A model generated the notes under the pieces. That model did not search any database and was not told the origin of the DNA. It was given only the letters and a program-made list of their open reading frames with translations. The translations under genes and the position numbers were made by a program. This document shows positions 1 through 7,398 of a stretch of 21,145 nucleotides of DNA, piece after piece. The number at the start of each line of letters is the position of its first letter. The stretch's first letter is position 1. Source of the DNA: JAWWPY01 sp036394075 (GTDB lineage: Bacteria; Actinomycetota; Actinomycetes; Streptosporangiales; Streptosporangiaceae); the NCBI GenBank assembly GCA_036394075.1, contig DASWFT010000116.1:1-21145 (forward strand), read 5' to 3'.

Positions 1-186
1 GAGCAGTTCGAGCAGCCGGGGCGCCTCGTTGGCCGCGTCGATCAGCACCAGGGCGCCGGTCTGCGTGCATTCGAGCAGGTAGGCGTTGTTGTCCATGGGC
101 CCCACGGCGAGCTTGCTCACCTTGAGCCCGGTGATCTCCCTCGCGTCGGGCGGGCCCCCGACGGTCACGTCCCCGGTATAGGCCAC
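1..186 (-). CDS. MBL-fold metallo-hydrolase, N-terminal part (runs off the left edge)
   Basis: The first 62 codons read leftward from a GTG at 184-186. An AAGGAGAGA ribosome-binding site lies just upstream, which decides this start. The peptide contains VSKLAVGPMDNNAYLLEC followed by GALVLIDAANEAPRLLELL. This is the opening beta-sandwich strands of the glyoxalase-II-like metallo-beta-lactamase fold, with the usual PMDNNAYLL and LIDAA segments. The metal-binding HxHxDH motif would lie beyond the window, so catalysis cannot be judged. From general knowledge, this hydrolase commonly sits beside a mycothiol-dependent enzyme and uvrA in actinobacteria, which fits the two genes that follow. The substrate is unknown; thiol-ester hydrolysis is only a family-level guess. 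Confidence 0.82.
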   Translation of the reverse strand, partial: MAYTGDVTVGGPPDAREITGLKVSKLAVGPMDNNAYLLECTQTGALVLIDAANEAPRLLELL

Positions 187-288
187 GTCGTCTCTCCTTC
201 GGTTCGCGTCAGTTCATTTCCTACCAAACGGAAGCGCCGTGGTGCCCGGCACCTCCGGCAGCCCGCCGGCCGCATCTACCCGGCGTGG

Positions 289-1017
289 TCACCGCCATGC
301 GGGCAGCGCCGGCGCGGCGGCCGCGGCACCGGTTACCCGCAGCCCGGTACCGCGGTCCCTGCCGAGCAGCCAGGCCAGCAGGTCGGCGGGCTGCCCACGC
401 ACCACGATCGGCGGGTCGCTGGTGCCCTCAGGGCCGATCCGGTACCCGTGCGGCGCATCCTCTGCCCAGATCAGGCAACGTGGCGTGTCACCCCGGCCGG
501 TGAATGACTCGGCGACCCTGGGCAGCGCATCGGCGACGAAGCCGGCCGGCCAGTCGGCGGGGGAGTAGCCCGCCGCGAGGTCCACGTGGTGGATCTCCAC
601 CTCCGACAGCCGCCGGTCCAGCACCCCGAGCGCCGGGAACGGCGGCCCGTTCAACGCGCGCACCTGGTTGACCCATGCGTCGTCCGGCATGTTCGCCGCC
701 TCGGCGGCGAAGGCAGCCGCGGACCCGCGCACGTCGGCCGCCAGGGCGGCCCCCGGCCGCCCGGCGCCAGCCACGATGTCATCGTTACGAGACTGCGCAC
801 TCAGATACATGGGGGTCTCGGTGCCGGCCCGGGCCCAGATCAGCAGGTTGCGCAGCCCGTCGGCGTTGCGCGCGATGTGGCTGAGCACGTGCCCGCGGGT
901 CCACCCCGGCAGCGCCGACGCCTCGCGCACCTGGGCGTCGCTCAGCGCGGTCGCCGACGCGAGCAGGCGGCCGGTCGCGGCGGCGAGCCGGCTCAGGGAA
1001 TGACTGACCTCATCCAT
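289..1017 (-). CDS. Maleylpyruvate isomerase family mycothiol-dependent enzyme
   Basis: A 242-residue protein of the DinB-like, mycothiol-dependent maleylpyruvate isomerase family (TIGR03083 type). Members bind a metal on a four-helix bundle and transfer or isomerise substrates with mycothiol, the actinobacterial thiol. Visible family features are GWTRGHVLSHIARNADGL (candidate metal ligand H47) and LSEVEIHHVDLAAGY (E139 and H143 in an ExxxH arrangement). A C-terminal segment ends ADLLAWLLGR. I chose the ATG at 1015-1017 because GAAAGGTG lies about 8 nt upstream; an in-frame start at 1062 would add 15 residues without a better site. It runs in the same direction as the MBL hydrolase, with about 100 bp between them, and is divergent from uvrA. 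The substrate cannot be deduced; true maleylpyruvate isomerase activity is not implied. Confidence 0.85.
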   Translation of the reverse strand: MDEVSHSLSRLAAATGRLLASATALSDAQVREASALPGWTRGHVLSHIARNADGLRNLLIWARAGTETPMYLSAQSRNDDIVAGAGRPGAALAADVRGSAAAFAAEAANMPDDAWVNQVRALNGPPFPALGVLDRRLSEVEIHHVDLAAGYSPADWPAGFVADALPRVAESFTGRGDTPRCLIWAEDAPHGYRIGPEGTSDPPIVVRGQPADLLAWLLGRDRGTGLRVTGAAAAAPALPAWR

Positions 1018-1196
1018 GCGCTTCACCTTTCGGGTATCGGTGCTAATCCTCTCCCTCGGCATGGCACGCTAGGACCACGGCCTGGGCTGTGCTGGCCCGG
1101 GGGGGCGGCCCCCCGGAACCCCCCGCTGCCGCCAGCGCCCTGCGACTTCGTGGCATTGCGCTGCGGCACTGGCGGTGGGAGCTGGGGGAACCGGTT

Positions 1197-1219
1197 TTGT
1201 CAGCGCCCCCGGATACCAT
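1197..1219 (+). promoter_or_regulatory. PafBC/RecA-NDp-type DNA-damage promoter of uvrA
   Basis: The sequence TTGTCAGCG, eight bases, then TACCAT matches the mycobacterial RecA-NDp consensus TTGTCRGTG-N8-TANNNT at all but one defined position. This promoter type is LexA-independent and is activated by PafBC after DNA damage. A start about 7 nt past TACCAT gives a 5' leader of about 40 nt before the uvrA GTG. I saw no GAAC-N4-GTTC LexA box in the same interval. Confidence 0.78.
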
Positions 1220-1266
1220 GACGTGTCCCTTGACCGCGGCCGGAACCATCCAGAGAGCAGAGCGCT

Positions 1267-4122
<2,856 letters not shown>

Positions 4123-4126
4123 AGCC

Positions 4127-4184
4127 TTCATGATCGCGGTGGATCACTGGCCGCGGGCGACCACCAATCAACCGCGGTCATGAA
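4127..4184. repeat. 58-bp imperfect palindrome downstream of uvrA
   Basis: The outer arms TTCATGATCGCGGT (4127-4140) and ACCGCGGTCATGAA (4171-4184) are complementary at 13 of 14 positions. Complementarity continues irregularly toward the centre, so the whole 58 bp can fold as one hairpin. It starts 5 bp after the uvrA stop and has no T-tract. It could be a bidirectional transcription terminator or one copy of a dispersed REP-like palindrome; this window holds only one copy, so the two cannot be separated here. Confidence 0.7.
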
Positions 4185-4296
4185 ACAGAGGGTCCCGGGA
4201 GGTCGCGTCTGTCCCGTTCTTGGACGCTACGCGCTGGAGGGCCAACACATTCCGCCCACGAACCCGGCCAGCGGCGCATGATGCGAGGATGACTGC

Positions 4297-4572
4297 GTGA
4301 TCGACCCGGGTCTGAGCGGCCGGGTGGCCCTCGTCACCGGCGCTAATCAGGGGATCGGCGCGGCGGTCGCGCGTGCGCTGGCCGCGCAGGGCGTGGCTGT
4401 CTTCATTACTTTTCTACGCCTGGATCCCGCCGAGCACGCGAGCGAGGGCGGCTACCCCGACGCCTACGCCGAGTTGCGGGCCCGCAGCGGGGAAGAGGTC
4501 GCAGAAGTGATCACCCTGCTGGCCTCACATCAGGCCCGCTAAATCACTGGCCAGGTCATCCGCATGTCCTGA
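4297..4572 (+). pseudogene. Collapsed short-chain dehydrogenase/reductase (FabG-like) relic
   Basis: The reading frame opens at GTG 4297 with a GAGG site upstream. It begins as a normal SDR: LSGRVALVTGANQGIGAAVA, the TGxxxGIG cofactor motif, then FITFLRLDPAEHASEGGYPD typical of FabG-like enzymes. After about residue 67 it jumps directly to the family's C-terminal segment, EVAEVITLLASHQAR. The middle of about 150 residues, including the NNAG, Ser and YxxxK catalytic parts, is missing. The frame then hits TAA at 4540-4542, but the next codons still read ITGQVIRMS, the expected SDR tail, up to TGA at 4570-4572. An aromatic codon such as TAC probably became TAA. An internal deletion plus a nonsense mutation makes an active enzyme very unlikely. 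It is flanked by two palindromic elements. Confidence 0.85.
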
Positions 4573-4591
4573 CGGGGAGCCGGAAAATAAG

Positions 4592-4637
4592 AGCAGTTAA
4601 GTTCCTGGCCCTCGGAGGGTCCAGGAACTTAACTGCT
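4592..4637. terminator. Long perfect hairpin (17-bp stem) between the SDR relic and the hydrolase
   Basis: Arms AGCAGTTAAGTTCCTGG (4592-4608) and CCAGGAACTTAACTGCT (4621-4637) are perfectly complementary. Inside them CCCT (4609-4612) pairs with AGGG (4616-4619) around a CGG loop, with one bulged T. The arms are about half A+T, unusual against this GC-rich background. There is no U-tract, but actinobacterial terminators often lack one. It may terminate transcription on either strand or be the footprint of a small inverted-repeat element. Confidence 0.72.
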
Positions 4638-4691
4638 AGTGAATATCCACAGTCGCTGGCGTCGGGCAGGCATTGGGCTACGCTGCGCGGC

Positions 4692-5552
4692 GTGGAGATC
4701 GTGACCAGCGAGGGCCCGGCCTGGGTGGAGATCGATCACCCTGAGGGTGATCACCCTGGGGCCGATCGTGCTGGGGCCGATCGTGCTGGGGCCGATCACC
4801 CTGGCAGCGGCCGACTTGGGGGTGGCCGGCCCGGAGCCAGCCCGGGTTCAGGAGGTCCCGTCTCGCGAAGCCCAGCCTCGGGGGGCGCTGGTCGCAGGCC
4901 GCCTGGGAACGCGCGGCCCGCGTTCCTGTTCGTGCTGACGCACGGCGCCGGCGGCGGTGTCGAGGCGCCCGACCTGCTGGCGGCGCGGGATGCGGCACTG
5001 CGGCAAGGCGGCGTGGTGGCCAGGGTGACCCAGCCGTACGGGGTCAAGGGGCGGCGCGTGCCTGGCTCGACCGCACGCCAGGACGCGGCCTGGGTGGAGA
5101 TCGTCGAAGCCCTGCGGGACTCGATTGGCGGGAGCCCGGAGGCCGCGCGGCGGCCGGCCGTGCGCGGCCCGGGCGGGCGCAAGTCGGCTCCCGCTCTCCC
5201 GCTCATTCAGGGCGGGCGCAGCAATGGCGCGCGGGTCGCCTGCCGCACGGCGCGCGCGGTCGGGGCACGAGCCGTCGTCGCGCTCGCCTTCCCGCTGCAT
5301 CCGCCGGGGCGCCCGGAGCGCTCGCGGGCGAACGAACTGCGCGAGGCCGGGACCGACGTGCTCGTGGTCAATGGAGACCGCGATCCGTTCGGGGTCCCGG
5401 ACAGCGCCGATGCCACGCGGGTGGTGGTACTGACGGGGGAGTCACACGCCCTGTCCAGGAGACCTGAGGCGGTCGCGGATGCGGTCGGATCCTGGTTGCG
5501 CGAGATTCTGTCCCTGGGGGTCCCGCGCCCAGCGAGACAGCGGCCGCGCTAG
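4692..5552 (+). CDS. Alpha/beta-hydrolase of the TEX30/KANL3-like family with a low-complexity insert
   Basis: The 286-residue product has alpha/beta-hydrolase landmarks: oxyanion segment FVLTHGAGGGVEAPDL (81-95), nucleophile elbow QGGRSNGARV with S177, acid residue in VVNGDRDPFG (probably D231) and H252 in GESHAL. This resembles the bacterial KANL3/TEX30-type, dienelactone-hydrolase-like family; the substrate is unknown and it is probably cytosolic. Strand one (TSEGPAWVEID, 5-15) is normally joined to the FLFVLTHGAGG strand by a short linker. Here about 60 Gly/Pro/Asp/Arg-rich residues (16-75) intervene, starting with a 15-bp tandem repeat. The GTG start fits the family opening; no clear ribosome-binding site is visible. 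Its stop lies 9 bp from the stop of the convergent small gene at 5562-5825. Confidence 0.82.
   Translation: MEIVTSEGPAWVEIDHPEGDHPGADRAGADRAGADHPGSGRLGGGRPGASPGSGGPVSRSPASGGAGRRPPGNARPAFLFVLTHGAGGGVEAPDLLAARDAALRQGGVVARVTQPYGVKGRRVPGSTARQDAAWVEIVEALRDSIGGSPEAARRPAVRGPGGRKSAPALPLIQGGRSNGARVACRTARAVGARAVVALAFPLHPPGRPERSRANELREAGTDVLVVNGDRDPFGVPDSADATRVVVLTGESHALSRRPEAVADAVGSWLREILSLGVPRPARQRPR
4734..4808 (+). repeat. In-frame 15-bp minisatellite, five copies
   Basis: Five consecutive 15-bp units begin with GATC at 4734, 4749, 4764, 4779 and 4794. Units 3 and 4 are identical (GATCGTGCTGGGGCC); the others differ at a few positions. Each unit encodes five residues of the pattern D-H/R-P/A-G/E-x, so copy-number changes keep the hydrolase in frame. 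Confidence 0.9.
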
Positions 5553-5561
5553 GCGGCGCGG

Positions 5562-5825
5562 CTACGCCGCAGGTACTGCGGGTGCCGCCGGCGCGGGCGA
5601 GCCAGTGCCGGGCGAGCTGGGAGGCGCCATGGAGGGCATCCTCATGTCCGTCGGCCGGTGCGGCGCGATGGTGTCTCCGCCGGGGAGCAACTCGCCGGTG
5701 TCTTCAAAAACCACGATGCCGTTACAGAGCAGGCTCCAGCCCTGCTCTGGGTGGCTGACGACGGTACGGGCCGCCTCGCGGTCCAGCGCTTTCGCTTCCG
5801 GACACGGTGGCGTGTGCGGGCACAT
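5562..5825 (-). CDS. DUF5999-like small actinobacterial protein
   Basis: An 87-residue protein opening MCPHTPPCPEAKALDREAA and continuing VVSHPEQGWSLLCNGIVVFE, then DTGELLPGGDTIAPHRP. This matches, from memory, the DUF5999 family of short actinobacterial proteins of unknown function. I start at ATG 5823-5825 because AGGAGG sits 8 nt upstream; in-frame extensions to 5846 or 5933 lack a comparable site. C2, H4, C8 and C34 could bind a metal, which is inference only. The last 25 or so residues are Pro/Ala/Ser-rich and look like a lineage-specific tail. The gene is monocistronic and convergent with the hydrolase. An A+T-richer stretch upstream probably holds its promoter, but I could not fix a convincing -35/-10 pair. 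Confidence 0.8.
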   Translation of the reverse strand: MCPHTPPCPEAKALDREAARTVVSHPEQGWSLLCNGIVVFEDTGELLPGGDTIAPHRPTDMRMPSMAPPSSPGTGSPAPAAPAVPAA

Positions 5826-6170
5826 TTGGCGTGCCTCCTGAGTCATGGTCTCGCTGTGGTATCGATCACATAATAGTGTGCCGGAGCAAACACAGGCTGC
5901 GACATAGCCCGTTGTGACGGTTTTTTGAGTCACCCTTTGTAAGTTCTGGTGGATGCGCTTTCTGGGTGATTGTGGATATACATGACGACGAAGCCTTCGC
6001 TGGCGGGCAACGCCGACGGGGGAACACTCCCAGTCTGCCCCATTGGGGAGAGTGCCGGGGACTAGTCAACATGGGATTACGGGGGACCCGCATGGGCCTG
6101 CCGGGGAACCCGCGTGGGATTGCCCGGCTAACCGGCTTGGGATTGCCTCCGCGAAGCCGCAACTGATTGG
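5826..6170. other. Gene-poor stretch with AT-rich segments and repeats
   Basis: I see no credible coding frame in these 345 bp. The left part (about 5860-5985) is much richer in A+T than its surroundings. It includes TATTAT, a T6 run, and a dyad GTGAC (5914-5918)/GTCAC (5929-5933) that could be an operator for the small gene at 5562-5825. A TATACA on the plus strand near 5976 has no convincing -35 and no gene behind it. The right part holds CCCCATTGGGG (6039-6049) and the 22-bp repeats listed separately. A small RNA is possible but not shown. Confidence 0.5.
6071..6160 (+). repeat. Four degenerate tandem repeats of about 22 bp
   Basis: Units begin at 6071, 6092, 6114 and 6137 and are 21, 22, 23 and 24 bp long. 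Each opens with an (A/G/T)TGGG(A/C)(T/C)T-like block. The first three continue into a GC-rich block ending ACCCGC or ACCGGC, and the fourth ends AGCCGC. Units 1-3 contain small self-complementary pieces such as GGGGGACCC and CCGGCTAACCGG, so an RNA copy could form a row of short hairpins. No gene covers them. Confidence 0.65.
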
Positions 6171-6193
6171 CCCGGCGGGTCAGGCCCGCCGGG
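6171..6193 (-). terminator. Hairpin terminator overlapping the stop of the 6180-6587 gene
   Basis: CCCGGCGGG (6171-6179) and CCCGCCGGG (6185-6193) form a perfect 9-bp stem around a 5-nt loop. The loop contains the leftward stop codon (6180-6182), so the hairpin sits on the last codons of the gene. It is the likely end of the leftward transcript of the small-gene cluster. Confidence 0.65.
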
Positions 6194-6587
6194 TGGCGGG
6201 GGTGGGTGGCAGCCGGGGGATCCCGGTCAGCTGGTGACTCTCGCGCAGGGTCAGCAGGCGTTCCGCCTCGGCGGTCCACGCGCGTACGGCGGGCGTTGCC
6301 TTGGCCTTGCGCCGGTAAATCCGATCGTCGTAGCCACGTGTCCCGATCGCGGAGCGCTCGGCGGCGAAGGCGGCCCGCATCACGTCAGTGAGGGCCCGGT
6401 CCAGATCCTTGCCGAGCCGGTGCAGGTCGGCGATTGATGCGTGGGCCGCCTGCGCTTCGCGGAACACACGCTCAGTGTCCTGCGCGCGCTTGAGCAGTTC
6501 GTCGAACCTCGCGGCGAGTGCGACGTCGGCGGCGTGCCTGCGCAGCGCCTCTGGGCTGACCGGCTTGCGTCTGGCGATCGAGAGCAC
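6180..6587 (-). CDS. Hypothetical helical protein
   Basis: From GTG 6585-6587 this encodes 135 residues that I do not recognise. Most of it looks alpha-helical and charged (for example RRHAADVALAARFDELLKRA and DLHRLGKDLDRALTDVMRAA). A shorter segment follows, GTRGYDDRIYRRKAKATPA, and the C-terminus is Pro/Arg-rich. There is no signal peptide or membrane segment, so a soluble, possibly coiled-coil protein is likely. Start choice: TAGGCT lies exactly 7 nt upstream, suggesting a leaderless mRNA beginning at this GTG. An in-frame ATG at 6614 is possible but would place the -10 inside the gene. It is the last of three small leftward genes after the ABC exporter operon, 53 bp beyond the DUF6186-like gene. 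Confidence 0.7.
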   Translation of the reverse strand: MLSIARRKPVSPEALRRHAADVALAARFDELLKRAQDTERVFREAQAAHASIADLHRLGKDLDRALTDVMRAAFAAERSAIGTRGYDDRIYRRKAKATPAVRAWTAEAERLLTLRESHQLTGIPRLPPTPATRRA

Positions 6588-6594
6588 GGCGCTC

Positions 6595-6600
6595 AGCCTA
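6595..6600 (-). promoter_or_regulatory. Candidate -10 element (TAGGCT) for a leaderless transcript
   Basis: TAGGCT, seven bases, then GTG. This spacing puts transcription initiation on the start codon. I see no convincing -35 hexamer 16-18 bp upstream, so the assignment rests on the -10 and its spacing. Confidence 0.45.
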
Positions 6601-6640
6601 GCGGACCCCCGCATTCGGCGCGTGGCGGCGCGCCCGGCAC

Positions 6641-6841
6641 CTACCGGGCGAAATAGTGCCAGCCGAGCCACCACCACCCGAGCAGGATGAGCGCCCGGCC
6701 AACACGCGGCCGCATCAGGTAGCCGAGCCATTCGCCGACCGTGGGGATGCGTGACGTCCGCCGCCGGCCGATGACCTCCAGCGCGATCAGGACGGCGGTC
6801 AGGAAGGCGAACACGACGATGGTGATGACACGGGTTGTCAT
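6641..6841 (-). CDS. DUF6186-like small membrane protein
   Basis: A 66-residue protein with two hydrophobic helices, about residues 4-24 (VITIVVFAFLTAVLIALEVI) and 48-64 (RALILLGWWWLGWHYFA). They are separated by a basic loop GRRRTSRIPTVGEWLGYLMR. The RxPTxGEWLGxLMR loop and the WWWLGWHYFAR end match, from memory, the DUF6186 family of actinobacterial membrane proteins of unknown function. The Arg-rich loop should face the cytoplasm. Start ATG 6839-6841 is 7 bp after the stop of the preceding membrane-protein gene, so the two are probably co-transcribed and translationally coupled. Confidence 0.82.
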   Translation of the reverse strand: MTTRVITIVVFAFLTAVLIALEVIGRRRTSRIPTVGEWLGYLMRPRVGRALILLGWWWLGWHYFAR

Positions 6842-6848
6842 GATCCGG

Positions 6849-7298
6849 TCACCGCCTTACCAGACCCCAGCCGACCAAGAGCCAGACGAGGATGGCGGCG
6901 CTTCTCACCGGGTGCGGATGGAGCAGTGGATTGATGAGGTCGGTAAGCGAGGGATGCCATGGCAGCGAGTTGTCCTTGAACGCCGATGCCTCCCATTCGA
7001 ACCCGGCCGCCAGGCAGATAAGCCAGTAGGAGACGCCCGTAATGTCGAGCTTATCCGGGGCGGGGAGGCGCTCGGGTGGCCGCCCGTAGGCGATCGCGCC
7101 CAGAACGGCACCTGGGATAAGCACGCTTACCAGGGCTTTCCCGCTGAATGGTGCCGTGCTGCCCGCGATCCACGCATAGCCGGCCAGCCCAGCGCCGATC
7201 AGCGCGTCACGTGCCGGATGCCCGTTCCGCCTCGGCCAGTGCCGGGCCCCCAGCCGCCGCAGGGGGTGACCGGCCGGGCGGACGTCGTCTGTCGCCAT
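6849..7298 (-). CDS. Multi-pass membrane protein of unknown function
   Basis: This encodes 149 residues with a basic N-terminus (HPLRRLGARHWPRRNGHPAR). Hydrophobic stretches follow around residues 31-47, 54-70, 88-99 and 131-146, suggesting three to four membrane helices. A tryptophan-containing segment, EWEASAFKDNSLPWHPSLTD, lies between the last two and is probably extracytoplasmic. I do not recognise a named family. The ATG at 7296-7298 is preceded by GGGAGGGGAG at good spacing. The gene is followed after 7 bp by the DUF6186-like gene, so the pair probably acts together in the membrane. A strong hairpin separates it from the ABC exporter genes upstream, so it is likely a separate transcript. 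Confidence 0.75.
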   Translation of the reverse strand: MATDDVRPAGHPLRRLGARHWPRRNGHPARDALIGAGLAGYAWIAGSTAPFSGKALVSVLIPGAVLGAIAYGRPPERLPAPDKLDITGVSYWLICLAAGFEWEASAFKDNSLPWHPSLTDLINPLLHPHPVRSAAILVWLLVGWGLVRR

Positions 7299-7361
7299 AG
7301 GTTCTCCCCTCCCAGGATGTCATTGTCGATGCGGGAGCATCAATCGCCTCGCTGGTGCCCG

Positions 7362-7398
7362 CCGGCCACGGGTCCGTGCCGCCACGGCCCGCGGCCGG
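7362..7398 (-). terminator. Terminator of the ABC exporter operon
   Basis: The hairpin touches the stop codon of the 7399-9222 gene. CCGGCC/GGCCGG, CGGG/CCCG and CCGTG/CACGG stack into a 15-bp stem with one A-C mismatch and one bulged T around a CCGC loop. No U-tract follows, as is usual for high-GC actinobacteria. Confidence 0.72.

Noticed and set aside
1097..1116. GC-only hairpin (8-bp stem) upstream of uvrA
   Set aside because: It is formed by a run of G followed by a run of C, lies between divergent genes where no terminator is needed, and is upstream of the better-supported damage promoter.
239..1221. Rightward frames opposite the first mycothiol-dependent enzyme
   Set aside because: They are Arg/Pro/Ala-rich antisense readings without ribosome-binding sites or recognisable domains.
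4185..4296. Search for an extra small gene or mobile-element end between the palindrome and the dehydrogenase relic
   Set aside because: No start with a ribosome-binding site, no target-site duplication and no transposase similarity could be seen.
5914..5933. GTGAC-N10-GTCAC as a defined regulator site
   Set aside because: The half-sites are only 5 bp and match no named operator I can recall; kept only as a remark in the gene-poor stretch.
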